Source: Pseudomonas defluvii (lineage in GTDB: Bacteria; Pseudomonadota; Gammaproteobacteria; Pseudomonadales; Pseudomonadaceae). Taken from it: a DNA stretch of 41,387 nucleotides. Shown piece after piece: positions 9,089-17,447 of this stretch. The position numbers were made by a program, and so were the translations under genes. The notes below the pieces were generated by a model, which made no database searches, was not told where the DNA came from, and was given only the letters and a program-made list of their open reading frames with translations. Location of the stretch: NCBI RefSeq assembly GCF_001695625.1, contig NZ_MBPN01000041.1:1-41387 (forward strand), written 5' to 3'. Within the stretch, counting starts at the first letter, position 1. The number at the start of each line of letters is the position of its first letter.

Positions 9089-9925
9089 TCACCCCACAAC
9101 CACCTCTCCGCAAAACACCCCCCGCCGTTCCTTGCGCCCAATATGCTGGTGCTTGCTCTCCTCGTACACCTTGGCAAACCGTGACTTATCCACAGCCGGG
9201 TACGCTTTCAGCGCGTCATACACCAGCGCGTCGTACCGCGCTTCTGTGATGAAGCGATAGATTTCCCGGTGGTAGAAAAAGCCAAACTGAAAGCCTAGGG
9301 TTTCGCTCAGGTCGTCGGGCGCTTTCAGGAAGCAGTTCTCAAGGTCAATGGCATGGGCAGGGGCGTTGCCGGTGTTGGCGAGCATCACATTTGCGGCCCA
9401 CAGGTCCATGTGGATGATGCCTTTGCTGTTCAGGGCGTGCAGCAATTCGAACGTTTTTGCGATGAGGTGTTCAACCCCATGAGGGTTGGCATTCACCCAT
9501 TCCAGGCCATCGGTGTGGTCGGGCAGTAGCTCGGTGATGATGATCACGTCGTTTGCCAGCCCCACAGGCGAGCGGGTGTAGCCAAAGGCGATCAACGACG
9601 GCACGCGTACACCGCGCCGTTGGGCTTCAGCCGTGTTCATCAACTCTTCTATGGGCCAGTCATACATGCCGCAACGTTTGGCGCGGCCTCTGGCGATACG
9701 TATTTTTTTCTTGAAGGTGTCGATGGGCTGGCGTTTTGCGAACAGGCGACAACCGCTGCTGAGTACCGGCGCACTCACGCGTTTGTCTTGGCGTGCCTGG
9801 TTTAGCAAATGTTTCATCGCGTCAGCGACATGGGGGGTAATCGGCGTGCTGAAGTGCAGGGTCGAGCGCTGGTGTGTGTAGGTAAAAGGGAAGTCCTTGA
9901 CCAGTTGTTTCGCATCCCTGTCCAC
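9089..9925 (-). CDS. WaaP/Kdo-kinase-like lipopolysaccharide kinase family protein
   Basis: The 278-residue cytoplasmic protein has a minimal eukaryote-like kinase fold. The catalytic loop IIHMDLWAANVML gives His172, Asp174 and Asn179, and IDLEN (193-197) stands in for the metal-binding DFG. A basic stretch (FKKKIRIARGRAKR, about 71-84) follows a candidate ATP-lysine. The family phosphorylates sugars of the LPS inner core or acts as small kinase-like factors; in pseudomonads some members are annotated as toluene-tolerance proteins. The start is GTG at 9923-9925, with AGGG about 9 bases upstream. It is convergent with the polysaccharide operon and divergent from the ComEA-like gene. The substrate is inference. 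Confidence 0.85.
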   Translation of the reverse strand: MDRDAKQLVKDFPFTYTHQRSTLHFSTPITPHVADAMKHLLNQARQDKRVSAPVLSSGCRLFAKRQPIDTFKKKIRIARGRAKRCGMYDWPIEELMNTAEAQRRGVRVPSLIAFGYTRSPVGLANDVIIITELLPDHTDGLEWVNANPHGVEHLIAKTFELLHALNSKGIIHMDLWAANVMLANTGNAPAHAIDLENCFLKAPDDLSETLGFQFGFFYHREIYRFITEARYDALVYDALKAYPAVDKSRFAKVYEESKHQHIGRKERRGVFCGEVVVG

Positions 9926-9962
9926 GTTTGAAGCCCTATATCAAAATGCCATGTGATTGATG

Positions 9963-9971
9963 AACATAGCA
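9963..9971 (-). promoter_or_regulatory. Candidate extended -10 promoter element for the WaaP-like gene
   Basis: On the minus strand this reads TGCTATGTT, an extended -10 (TGn plus TATGTT), about 40 bases upstream of the GTG start. It is embedded in a very AT-rich tract (9968-10020), unusual for this genome, which would favour melting or binding by nucleoid proteins. Confidence 0.4.
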
Positions 9972-10198
9972 TTTTTTTGTTTTTTTACATTTTTTTTACA
10001 TTTCCTTTACGAATTTTGCATTCGTTTGTGTGGGTGTCTGTTGAGGTGTGCAGGCAAGGCTGGGGATGAACGCGCTGTCTAATTTAGTAAAAAATCCTCG
10101 GCTTATCGCGTTTGACGCACGGTACCCAGGGGCTAGGTTTCAGGGGCAGCCAAGGAAAAGCTGCCTCAGCAAGCAAACGACCTAAGGAGTGTCACCTT

Positions 10199-10519
10199 AT
10201 GCGCCATATGTACTTGTCCTCTCTGCTGTTAGCCCTGTTCGCGACCTTTTCATTGCCCGCTTCAGCGGCGCCAACGGCCCCGGCCCAGCCTGCTGCTCAG
10301 GTTGTTGTTGAGCAAAGCGTGGGTAAGGTTGATTTGAATAAAGCCAGCGCCGCAGCCCTGCAAAGTGAATTGACCGGTATCGGTAAAGCCAAGGCCGAGG
10401 CTATCGTCGCCTACCGTGAGGCTCACGGGGACTTTGCGTCGGTTGATGAGCTGCTGGAGGTCAAGGGTATTGGCAAAGCGTTGCTGGAGCGCAATCGCGA
10501 TAAGTTGACGGTTAACTGA
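10199..10519 (+). CDS. Secreted ComEA-like helix-hairpin-helix DNA-binding protein
   Basis: The 106-residue protein has a signal peptide (hydrophobic 5-20, ASA cleavage near 21-23), an Ala/Pro linker and tandem helix-hairpin-helix motifs (LTGIGKAKA at 58-66, VKGIGKAL at 88-95) preceded by VDLNKAS. This is the periplasmic ComEA layout, which binds double-stranded DNA during uptake; in pseudomonads the role is unproven. AAGGAG at 10184-10189 fits the ATG at 10199 and rejects an upstream in-frame start. Such a gene commonly borders the O-antigen region in Pseudomonas, which agrees with its place here. Confidence 0.9.
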   Translation: MRHMYLSSLLLALFATFSLPASAAPTAPAQPAAQVVVEQSVGKVDLNKASAAALQSELTGIGKAKAEAIVAYREAHGDFASVDELLEVKGIGKALLERNRDKLTVN

Positions 10520-10586
10520 TCGGGAGTGGGGCGGATGTGTCGGCGCGGCGTTGTGAGCGTTTGGCGCTGGGGAGGTGTTGCCTTCC

Positions 10587-10614
10587 ATCGCGGGCAAGCC
10601 CGCTCCTACTTTTT
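10587..10614 (+). repeat. Single REP element
   Basis: It contains the palindrome GCGGGCAAGCCCGC (10590-10603) followed by TCCTAC and five Ts, the typical P. putida-type repetitive extragenic palindrome. It lies just downstream of the ComEA-like gene and may help terminate it. Confidence 0.8.
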
Positions 10615-10671
10615 GGACTGCCTCCGAGAAATTGGACACAAATCCAACCCTTGGTGGGCAGTCCATTTTTT
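10614..10671 (+). terminator. Nested hairpin with T-run, probable terminator
   Basis: Outer arms TGGACTGCC (10614-10622) and GGCAGTCCA (10657-10665) match over 9 bp. An inner stem TTGGA/TCCAA (10632-10636 and 10643-10647) sits between them. Six Ts follow at 10666-10671. The direction suits the ComEA-like gene upstream. The loop is long for a normal terminator, so a small inverted-repeat element is an alternative reading. Confidence 0.5.
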
Positions 10672-10694
10672 CGGGCGGGCTCGGTCCCGTATGT

Positions 10695-10862
10695 TTAGCG
10701 GTCCTTGGCGTCTTTGGCGTCCATTTCGGCGTTGCGTTCGTGAATGCGCTTGAGCTGTTCTTCGGTCAGCGGCAGTTTTTGTGCGGTGTCGCGCAGCAGC
10801 ATCAGGCCGCCTATGATGGAGCCAAGGGCAACCACCAGGATCAACCAGGCATACCAAGGCAT
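10695..10862 (-). CDS. DUF2897-like 55-residue membrane protein
   Basis: A short reading frame starts MPWYAWLILVVALGSIIGGL: one membrane helix at about 4-23, then a charged, helical tail (LTEEQLKRIHERNAEMDAKD). A good ribosome site (AAGGAG on the minus strand, about 10869-10874) precedes the ATG. Length and pattern match the DUF2897 proteins of gammaproteobacteria, whose function is unknown. The gene stands alone between the terminator region and pyrF, which is transcribed away from it. Confidence 0.8.
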   Translation of the reverse strand: MPWYAWLILVVALGSIIGGLMLLRDTAQKLPLTEEQLKRIHERNAEMDAKDAKDR

Positions 10863-10968
10863 GGGGTGCTCCTTGTCCAGTGTTGGGTGTAGTACCTGAA
10901 GTATAAGAGGGCGAGCGGGTTGACGGCGAATTCGTCATCAGTGGGCCCCCTTGCACCGCTGCATCGGC

Positions 10969-10974
10969 TACAAT
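10969..10974 (+). promoter_or_regulatory. Candidate -10 box for pyrF
   Basis: TACAAT lies 34 bases before the pyrF start and matches the sigma-70 -10 consensus well. No convincing -35 is found 16-18 bases upstream (the region is C-rich), so this is only a candidate. Confidence 0.35.
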
Positions 10975-11008
10975 GCGCGCCGATTTCGACTTGCCAAGAG
11001 ACTTGCCC

Positions 11009-11710
11009 ATGTCCGTCTGCCAGACGCCTATTATCGTCGCCCTGGATTTCCCCTCCCGTGACGCCGCCCTGAAGCTGGCCGATCAGCTGGACCCTAGCCT
11101 GTGCCGGGTCAAAGTCGGTAAGGAGCTGTTCACCAGCAGCGCTTCGGGCATCGTCGAGAGCCTGTGTGAAAAAGGCTTCGAGGTGTTTCTCGACCTGAAA
11201 TTCCACGACATTCCGAACACCACCGCCATGGCTGTCAAAGCGGCTGCCGAAATGGGCGTGTGGATGGTGAACGTGCATTGCTCCGGTGGCCTGCGCATGA
11301 TGGCGGCCTGCCGTGACGTGCTGGCCCAGCGCAGCGGCCCTCAGCCTCTGCTGATTGGTGTTACCGTGCTCACCAGCATGGAGCGCGAAGACCTGGCCGG
11401 CATTGGTCTGGACATCGAGCCGCAAGAGCAGGTGCTGCGCCTGGCTGCACTGGCCGAGAAGGCCGGTATGGACGGCCTGGTCTGTTCGGCCCTGGAAGCC
11501 CCGGCGCTGAAGGCAGCTCACCCGTCGCTGCAACTGGTCACCCCGGGTATCCGCCCTGCGGGCAGCGCTCAGGATGACCAGCGCCGTATCCTGACACCTC
11601 GTCAGGCGCTGGATGCCGGCTCCGACTACCTGGTGATCGGTCGTCCGATCAGCCAGGCCGCCGATCCAGCCAAGGCGCTGGCCGACGTGGTTGCCGAGAT
11701 CAGGGCTTAA
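11009..11710 (+). CDS. pyrF: Orotidine 5'-phosphate decarboxylase
   Basis: The enzyme decarboxylates OMP to UMP, the last step of de novo pyrimidine synthesis. The 233-residue TIM barrel begins with [10 protein letters not shown], and the catalytic cluster [11 protein letters not shown] supplies Asp62, Lys64 and Asp67. The phosphate-binding end is [14 protein letters not shown] and YLVIGRPI. The ATG at 11009 gives the usual family N-terminus; an in-frame ATG 12 codons upstream would overlap the candidate -10 box. The gene converges with the next one and overlaps it tail to tail by 11 bases. Confidence 0.97.
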   Translation: MSVCQTPIIVALDFPSRDAALKLADQLDPSLCRVKVGKELFTSSASGIVESLCEKGFEVFLDLKFHDIPNTTAMAVKAAAEMGVWMVNVHCSGGLRMMAACRDVLAQRSGPQPLLIGVTVLTSMEREDLAGIGLDIEPQEQVLRLAALAEKAGMDGLVCSALEAPALKAAHPSLQLVTPGIRPAGSAQDDQRRILTPRQALDAGSDYLVIGRPISQAADPAKALADVVAEIRA

Positions 11711-12704
11711 GCACCAGCTTGCCGAAATTTTCCCCGTTAAACAGCTTCAACAGGGTTTCGGGGAAGGTTTCCAGCCCTTCGACCACGTCCTCCCGGCTTT
11801 TCAGCATGCCGGTGGCCAGCCAGCCGGCGATTTCCTGCGCGGCGGCGGCAAACTGCGGGGCGTGGTCCATCACCACAAAGCCTTCCATCCGTGCCCGATT
11901 CACCAGTAGCGACAGGTAGTTGGCCGGTCCTTTCACCGCCTGCTTGTTGTTGTACTGGCTGATGGCGCCGCAAATCACCACCCGCGCCTTGAAGTTCAGG
12001 CGGGTGAGCACGGCATCCAGGATGTCGCCACCAACGTTGTCGAAATAGATATCCACACCCTTGGGGCACTCGCGCTTGAGGCCTTCGAGGACGTCTTCGG
12101 CTTTGTAGTCAATGACGCCGTCGAAGCCCAGCTCATCGATCAGGTAGCGGCACTTCTCCTGCCCACCGGCAATGCCGACCACGCGGCACCCTTTGAGCTT
12201 GGCGATCTGCCCGGCGATGCTGCCGACCGCACCGGCCGCGCCGGATATCACCACGGTTTCACCGGCCTTGGGTGCGCCAACGTCCAGCAGGGCGAAGTAG
12301 GCGGTCATGCCGGTCATGCCCAGTGCCGACAGGTAGCGCGGCAGCGGTGCCAGCCCTGGGTCGATGGTGTAGAAACCTTTGGGCGCCCCGAGGAAGTAGT
12401 CTTGTACGCCGAGTGCGCCGTTGACGTAGTCGCCTACGGCGAAGTCGGGGTGTTTCGAGGCGATCACTTCGCCAACGCCCAGGGCGCGCATCACTTCACC
12501 GAGTGCCACTGGTGGAATGTAGGACTTGCCCTCGTTCATCCAGCCGCGCATGGCCGGGTCTAGTGACAGGTAGAGGTTTTTGACCAGCACCTGGCCGTCT
12601 GCCGGCTCGTTGACGGGCACCTGTTCAAAGGTGAAGTCATCCCGCGTCACGGCGCCCACTGGGCGTTTGGCGAGCAGGAAGCGGCGGTTGTTCAAGGCAG
12701 GCAT
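11700..12704 (-). CDS. NADP-dependent oxidoreductase of the CurA/PTGR (MDR) family
   Basis: The 334-residue medium-chain reductase has an N-terminal GroES-like domain ([12 protein letters not shown], 45-56) and the NADPH-binding loop [11 protein letters not shown] (155-165). [11 protein letters not shown] follows, typical of leukotriene B4 dehydrogenase/prostaglandin reductase-like proteins such as E. coli CurA (YncB). These lack zinc and reduce the double bond of alpha,beta-unsaturated ketones or aldehydes; the substrate here is unknown. The ATG at 12704 begins MPALNNRRF as in relatives; a TTG 9 codons upstream is unlikely. The last 11 bases overlap the end of pyrF. Confidence 0.92.
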   Translation of the reverse strand: MPALNNRRFLLAKRPVGAVTRDDFTFEQVPVNEPADGQVLVKNLYLSLDPAMRGWMNEGKSYIPPVALGEVMRALGVGEVIASKHPDFAVGDYVNGALGVQDYFLGAPKGFYTIDPGLAPLPRYLSALGMTGMTAYFALLDVGAPKAGETVVISGAAGAVGSIAGQIAKLKGCRVVGIAGGQEKCRYLIDELGFDGVIDYKAEDVLEGLKRECPKGVDIYFDNVGGDILDAVLTRLNFKARVVICGAISQYNNKQAVKGPANYLSLLVNRARMEGFVVMDHAPQFAAAAQEIAGWLATGMLKSREDVVEGLETFPETLLKLFNGENFGKLVLKP

Positions 12705-13036
12705 GGCGTCGTTCTCTAATGAAAAGGTCAAGCTTGTTCATAGCCCCTGTGGGCTGTATCGGCAAGGGTTAGCGTTTGGCGAAATACTCGATGATTGATC
12801 TGGGTGATTGAGCCTGAAGGGGTGTTAGCGGAATGTAGCGTGCCCTTATGGCGGGCGCTTTCAGGCGGTAACCCAGGCAGCGTCAGCGCGACCTTCAGCT
12901 TACTGAAAACGACGCGAACCTAGCTTTTTGCCATTATTCCGACGCCAAAGGCTTGTGCGGCGGCTTGCGTGATTGCCACTCTGCGTCCTGGGGATTTTCC
13001 GGGGTTTCCGGGATGGCAGCAGGGGAGCGGGGCGCA
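12705..13036. other. Intergenic region between divergent oxidoreductase and chemoreceptor genes
   Basis: About 330 bases separate two divergently transcribed genes, so promoters for both must lie here. I see a small stem AGCCC-CTGT-GGGCT at 12742-12755 and no other clear palindrome, RNA gene or strong sigma-70 or FliA-type promoter. The open frames inside are short and lack ribosome sites. Confidence 0.5.
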
Positions 13037-14983
13037 ATGAATTCGGCCAGCAAGGGTGGTTTTGCCAATTGGGGAATGGCTCGCAAGATGGGCCTTGGGT
13101 TTAGCCTGGTGTTGTTGTTGACGACGCTGGTAGCGGGGCTGGGTGTTGCCGCGTTGTTTGGCGTTGGCAAACGGTTCGATGGCCTCAAGCAAATGACTGC
13201 GGTCAACGATGCGTTGTTGCAGGTACGCCTGCGTGAGCAGACTTACGCGCTGACGTCCGATCCCAAGGCGGTTGAAGCCTTGCACCAAGGGGTGGAGGTT
13301 TTGCAGGCGCAGGCCCGCGAACTGCCGCAGCTGGCCAGCGCGAGTGTCGAGCCGTCACTGCTTGCCTATCGCCAGGCATTCGACCAGGTCGTCGAGTTGA
13401 CTCAGGCCAAGGAGCTGGCGCTGGACATGGCCAATTGGTCGGTCTCCAGCGTGGCCAACAACCTTGACGTCTTGCAAGCCGGGCTCGCAGATGACGGCAC
13501 CTGGACCCTGAAAGACTCGCAGGGCACGCGAGGGGCGGAGTTCGTTGAGCAGGCCGGTCAGGTCGCCCAGGTGGCGCGGCTGATGCTGCTGGCCATGGAC
13601 GAGGCCCGGGTACGGCTGGAGCAGAGCCGCAAGGGCGCAGAGGACGTTCGTCAGGGGCGTATCGAGCAGGCGGAACAAGCGGCAGCGCTGGTCGCGCAAT
13701 TGAAGGGCAGTGTGCAGGATGCCGGTTACCAGAGCGTGCTCACGGAGGTGGCCACCCATATTGCCAGCTTTGGCGAGAAACTCGGCGAATACACCGACCT
13801 GCTGGCCCGCGAACAACAACTTAAACAGCAGCTGCAGCAGCGCGCCGAGCAGGTCATGGCGCAGGTCGATCAGGCGTCGACCGCCGAAGAGGCGGCCATG
13901 CAGGCTGAACTTGGGCGCAACACCTGGCTGATTATTGCCGCTTCACTGTTGGCGCTGGTGGTCGGTGTTGTTGCGGCATGGTTGATTACGCGGGCAATCG
14001 TTGGGCCGCTGCGCCGGGTGATTGGCCGTGCCCAGCAGATCGCTGCTGGCGATTTGAGCGGCGACATTGCCGTTGATCGGCATGATGAGGTGGGCCAGTT
14101 GCTTCTGGCCATGCAGCAGATGGGCAGTGGCCTGGCGGGTATCGTCAGTGGGTTGCAGGTAGGTATCGAGCAGTTGGCCGGCAATGCTCAGTCGTTGTCG
14201 GCCGTCACCGAGCAGACTAACCGTGAGGTCAGCAGCCAGAAGGAGGAAACGGAACAGGTTGCCACGGCCATGCACCAGATGACCGCGACCGTTCACGATG
14301 TGGCCCGCAATGCCGAAGAAGCCGCTCAAGCGGCCCAGGCGGCGGATGACAAGGTTGAGAGCGGCCATCAGGTAGTGCGCCAGAGCATGCAGCGTATCGA
14401 GGCGTTGGCCAGTGCTTCCACGTCGGCCAGTGAAGGCATCGAGCGCTTGAGTTCCGAGGTGCAGAACATCGGCAAGGTGCTCGAGGTGATCAAGAGCGTG
14501 GCCGAGCAGACCAACCTGCTGGCGCTCAACGCGGCCATCGAAGCCGCACGGGCAGGCGAGCAGGGGCGTGGTTTTGCGGTGGTCGCGGATGAGGTGCGGG
14601 CACTGGCCAAGCGTACCCAGCAGTCAACCGAAGAAATCGAGCGGTTGGTCAGCAGCCTGCGCAGTAACGCCCAGGCTTCGGTTGAACAGATTCAGGGCAG
14701 TGGTGAGCTGGTCAAGCTGGCGGTTGCCGATGCACTGCAGACGGAGAGTGCCTTGGGCAGTATTGCGGCTGCAGTGTCGTTGATTCAGCAGATGAACCAG
14801 CAGATTGCCGCCGCTGCCGAGCAACAGAGTTCGGTGGCGGAGGAGATCAACCGTAGCGTCAGCAACATTCGCAGCAGTGCTGATCAGTCCGCGCTGGCCA
14901 TGCAGGGCAATGCCAGTTCAAGTATTGAACTGGCACAGCTGGGCACCGAGTTGAAAGGGATGGTTGGGCACTTCCGCTTGTGA
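13037..14983 (+). CDS. Methyl-accepting chemotaxis protein with large helical ligand-binding domain
   Basis: The 648-residue inner-membrane chemoreceptor has TM1 at about 20-42, a periplasmic domain of about 250 residues, TM2 at about 296-320, a HAMP domain to about 372 and a cytoplasmic signalling hairpin. The hairpin carries the highly conserved [20 protein letters not shown] tip near 488-507 with the [12 protein letters not shown] continuation. The size and all-helical, Leu/Gln/Ala-rich nature of the sensor fit the helical bimodular (HBM) class that senses organic acids; the ligand is not readable. AGGGGAG before the ATG at 13037 decides this start. It relays to CheA/CheW encoded elsewhere. 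Confidence 0.93.
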   Translation: MNSASKGGFANWGMARKMGLGFSLVLLLTTLVAGLGVAALFGVGKRFDGLKQMTAVNDALLQVRLREQTYALTSDPKAVEALHQGVEVLQAQARELPQLASASVEPSLLAYRQAFDQVVELTQAKELALDMANWSVSSVANNLDVLQAGLADDGTWTLKDSQGTRGAEFVEQAGQVAQVARLMLLAMDEARVRLEQSRKGAEDVRQGRIEQAEQAAALVAQLKGSVQDAGYQSVLTEVATHIASFGEKLGEYTDLLAREQQLKQQLQQRAEQVMAQVDQASTAEEAAMQAELGRNTWLIIAASLLALVVGVVAAWLITRAIVGPLRRVIGRAQQIAAGDLSGDIAVDRHDEVGQLLLAMQQMGSGLAGIVSGLQVGIEQLAGNAQSLSAVTEQTNREVSSQKEETEQVATAMHQMTATVHDVARNAEEAAQAAQAADDKVESGHQVVRQSMQRIEALASASTSASEGIERLSSEVQNIGKVLEVIKSVAEQTNLLALNAAIEAARAGEQGRGFAVVADEVRALAKRTQQSTEEIERLVSSLRSNAQASVEQIQGSGELVKLAVADALQTESALGSIAAAVSLIQQMNQQIAAAAEQQSSVAEEINRSVSNIRSSADQSALAMQGNASSSIELAQLGTELKGMVGHFRL

Positions 14984-15002
14984 GGGCTGGCGCTGCCCAC
15001 CT

Positions 15003-15027
15003 AAGGCCGCTGCGCTCAGGCGGCCTT
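15003..15027. terminator. Hairpin between convergent chemoreceptor and benE genes
   Basis: Arms AAGGCCGC (15003-15010) and GCGGCCTT (15020-15027) pair perfectly around a 9-base loop that includes the benE stop codon. It lacks long T-runs, so it may act only as a weak bidirectional terminator. Confidence 0.45.
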
Positions 15028-16209
15028 GCGCCAGTTCAGAATCATTAGCGTCAGCACCCCGGCCACGATCCCCCAGAACGCCGAACCCACGGAAAACAGC
15101 GTGAAGCCCGAGGCGGTGACCATAAAGGTGATCAGTGCTGCTTCACGCTCCTTGGCTTCGTTCATGGCCACGGTCAACCCGTTCATGATCGAGCCAAACA
15201 GCGCCAGGGCGGCAATCGACAGCACCAGCTCCTTGGGCAGCGCCGCGAACAAGGCCGCCAACGTCGCCCCGAATACCCCGGCAATACCGTAGAAAATCCC
15301 GCACCAGACGGCGGCGGTGTAGCGCTTGCTCGGGTCTTCATGCGCGTGCGGGCCGGTGCAGATCGCCGCGCTGATCGCTGCGAGGTTGATGCCGTGCGAG
15401 CCGAATGGTGCTAGCACCAGCGAGGCCAGGCCGGTGACCGTGATCAGTGGCGAGGCCGGCACTTGATAACCATCGGCGCGCAGCACGGCAACACCTGGCA
15501 TGTTTTGCGACGTCATGGCGACGACAAACAGCGGGATACCAATGCTGATGGTGGCGGCGAGTGAGAAAGACGGGGTTGTCCACACCGGCGTTGCCACTTC
15601 CAGGCTGAAGCCGCTGAAATCCAGCAGGCCAAGGGCGCCGGACAGCGCCGTACCCACCAGCAAGGCCGTGAGCACCGCATAGCGAGGCGAAAGGCGCTTG
15701 ATCACCAGGTAGCTGAAGAACATCCCCAGTACCAACAGGGTGCGGTGCTGGGCTGCAATGAAAATCTCGCTGCCGATCTTGAACAGAATGCCCGCCAGCA
15801 AGGCCGACGCCAACGAGGCAGGGATGCGCTTGACCAAGCGCTCGAAGCTCCCGGTCAGGCCGCAGATCACCACCAGCACGGCGCAGGTGATGTAGGCACC
15901 GATGGCTTCGCCATAGCTGACGCCGCCCAGGCTGGTGATCAACAGCGCTGCCCCCGGGGTTGACCAGGCGATGGTCACCGGTGTGCGGTAGCGTAATGAC
16001 AGGCCGATGCTGCATACCGCCATGCCAATCGACAGGGCCCAGATCCAGGAAGAAATCTGCCCGCTGCTAAGCCCAGCCGCCTGACCCGCCTGGAACATCA
16101 ACACCAATGAACTGGTGTAGCCGGTGAGCATGGCGATAAAGCCGGCGACCACTGCGGAGGGTGAAGAATCGGCCAGTGGGCGCAGGTGCGCAGAAGTGGC
16201 GTCGGTCAT
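15016..16209 (-). CDS. benE: Benzoate/H+ symporter family protein
   Basis: The 397-residue protein has about eleven or twelve membrane helices and the conserved BenE landmarks AWSTPGAALL, TSQNMPGVAVLRADGY and FGSHGINLAAISAAICTGP. The family imports benzoate with protons across the inner membrane. In pseudomonads BenE-like genes also occur away from the ben catabolic cluster, as here: no benABCD genes are near. It is divergent from the glutathione transferase gene, and both starts share the 147-base spacer. The substrate may therefore be a different aromatic or purine-like acid. Confidence 0.9.
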   Translation of the reverse strand: MTDATSAHLRPLADSSPSAVVAGFIAMLTGYTSSLVLMFQAGQAAGLSSGQISSWIWALSIGMAVCSIGLSLRYRTPVTIAWSTPGAALLITSLGGVSYGEAIGAYITCAVLVVICGLTGSFERLVKRIPASLASALLAGILFKIGSEIFIAAQHRTLLVLGMFFSYLVIKRLSPRYAVLTALLVGTALSGALGLLDFSGFSLEVATPVWTTPSFSLAATISIGIPLFVVAMTSQNMPGVAVLRADGYQVPASPLITVTGLASLVLAPFGSHGINLAAISAAICTGPHAHEDPSKRYTAAVWCGIFYGIAGVFGATLAALFAALPKELVLSIAALALFGSIMNGLTVAMNEAKEREAALITFMVTASGFTLFSVGSAFWGIVAGVLTLMILNWRKAA

Positions 16210-16356
16210 GCGGGCAGTCCTTGTTCGTGTGTAAGCAGATTTTTCAGACTAACCTGCACTCCCGCGATGTTTGCAGTACAGCAATCGTTGCATTTGGCCG
16301 TACAGTCACCAACTACTGCAGACAGTTTCGTTTCAGCACTCAAAAGGGGAGGGGAA

Positions 16357-16959
16357 ATGTACAAGGTCTATGGTGATTACCAGTCGGGCAACTGCTACAA
16401 GATCAAGCTGATGCTCCACCTGCTGAACCTGCCCTATGAGTGGCACCCCATCAACATCCTCAGTGGCGACACCGAGACCCCCGAGTTTCTTGCCAAGAAC
16501 CCCAACGGCAAGGTGCCGGTGCTGGAGCTTGAGGATGGCACCTGCCTGTGGGAGTCCAACGCCATTTTGAACTTCCTCGCGGACGGTACGGAGTATTTGC
16601 CCACCGAGCCGCGCCTGCGAACCCAGGTGCTGCAATGGCAGTTTTTCGAGCAGTACAGCCATGAGCCTTACCTGGCCGTGGCGCGTTTCATCCAGTTCTA
16701 CCTGAGGCTGCCTGAAGACCGGCTAGACGAGTACAAGAAGCTGCAAAAAGGCGGGCACAAGGCCCTGCGGGTGATGGAGAAGCAGCTGCAGCTAACGCCT
16801 TATCTGGTGGGCGATGAGTATTCGATAGCCGACGTGGCCTTGTATGCCTACACCCATGTCGCCCATGAAGGCGGCTTCGACCTTTCTGGTTACCCGGCGA
16901 TCCAGGCATGGCTCAAGCGCGTGGCCAGCCATCCACGCCATGTGACCATGCTGGGCTAA
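16357..16959 (+). CDS. Glutathione S-transferase family protein
   Basis: This 200-residue cytosolic GST has an N-terminal thioredoxin-like domain starting MYKVYGDYQSGNCYKIKLML; Ser10 or Cys13 could activate glutathione. It has the cis-Pro motif NGKVPVLE (50-57) and the glutathione-binding ES pair at 66-67. The C-terminal helical domain includes YSIADVALYAY. It may detoxify electrophiles or reduce mixed disulfides. AAGGGGAGGGG just before ATG 16357 fixes the start and excludes the longer frame from 16186. It is divergent from benE and followed by the repeat array. Confidence 0.92.
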   Translation: MYKVYGDYQSGNCYKIKLMLHLLNLPYEWHPINILSGDTETPEFLAKNPNGKVPVLELEDGTCLWESNAILNFLADGTEYLPTEPRLRTQVLQWQFFEQYSHEPYLAVARFIQFYLRLPEDRLDEYKKLQKGGHKALRVMEKQLQLTPYLVGDEYSIADVALYAYTHVAHEGGFDLSGYPAIQAWLKRVASHPRHVTMLG

Positions 16960-17013
16960 CTATCTGAAGTAGCGGCGCCTGCCACGGTGGGCCGCGCAGG
17001 GTATGTGGGTTTT

Positions 17014-17444
17014 CTGTTGGAGCAGGCTGGCCTGCGATGGCGTCGGCGCGGTGCCCGTGAGTTCGCGGCGTTTGCATCGCGGGCAAGCCCGGCTCCTACA
17101 GCTGGCGTGGGGTCTGTTGGAGCTGGCTTGCCTGCGATGGCGTCGGTGGGGTGTCAGTGGGTTCGCGGTGTTTGCATCGCGGGCAAGACCCGCTCCTACA
17201 GCTTGCGCGGGCTCTGTTGGAGCTGGCTTGCCTGCGATGGCGTCAGCGGGGTGCCCGTGAGTTCGCGGTGCCTGCATCGCGGGCAAGCCCGGCTCCTACA
17301 GGTTACGCGGGCTCTGTTGGAGCTGGCTTGCCTGCGATGGCGTCGGTGGGGTGTCAGTGCGTTCGCGGTGTTTGCATCGCGGGCAAGACCCGCTCCTACA
17401 GGTTACGTGGGGTCTGTTGGAGCTGGCTTGCCTGCGATGGCGTC
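17014..17444. repeat. 100-bp tandem array of REP pairs (4 full units plus 31 bp)
   Basis: Units start with CTGTTGGAGC at 17014, 17114, 17214, 17314 and 17414, an exact 100-base period. Each holds an inverted REP pair: TTGCCTGCGATGGCGTC in one sense and GCATCGCGGGCAAG-CCCGCTCCTACA in the other. Units 1 and 3 share GTGCCCGTGAGTTCGCGG and GCAAGCCCGGCTCC, while units 2 and 4 share GTGTCAGTG and GCAAGACCCGCTCC, so the array is an ABAB repeat of 200 bp. It abuts the stop codon of the glutaredoxin-like gene. The region 16960-17447 holds nothing else recognisable. Confidence 0.93.
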
Positions 17445-17447
17445 GCC

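Noticed and set aside
9089..10519. A competence or DNA-uptake island based on the ComEA-like protein
   Set aside because: No comEC, pil or dprA genes are nearby; a lone ComEA-like gene at this location is common in Pseudomonas.
10614..10671. Insertion-sequence remnant with short inverted ends
   Set aside because: Only 9-bp arms, no transposase fragment and no target duplication seen. The T-run makes a terminator the simpler explanation, though a MITE-like origin is not excluded.
10526..10892. Forward open frames of 75-105 residues upstream of pyrF
   Set aside because: They cross the REP and terminator hairpins and are antisense to the small DUF2897-like gene.
17014..17444. CRISPR array
   Set aside because: The spacing is regular, but the whole 100-bp unit is repeated including the intervals. 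There are no unique spacers and no cas genes, and the units are REP pairs.
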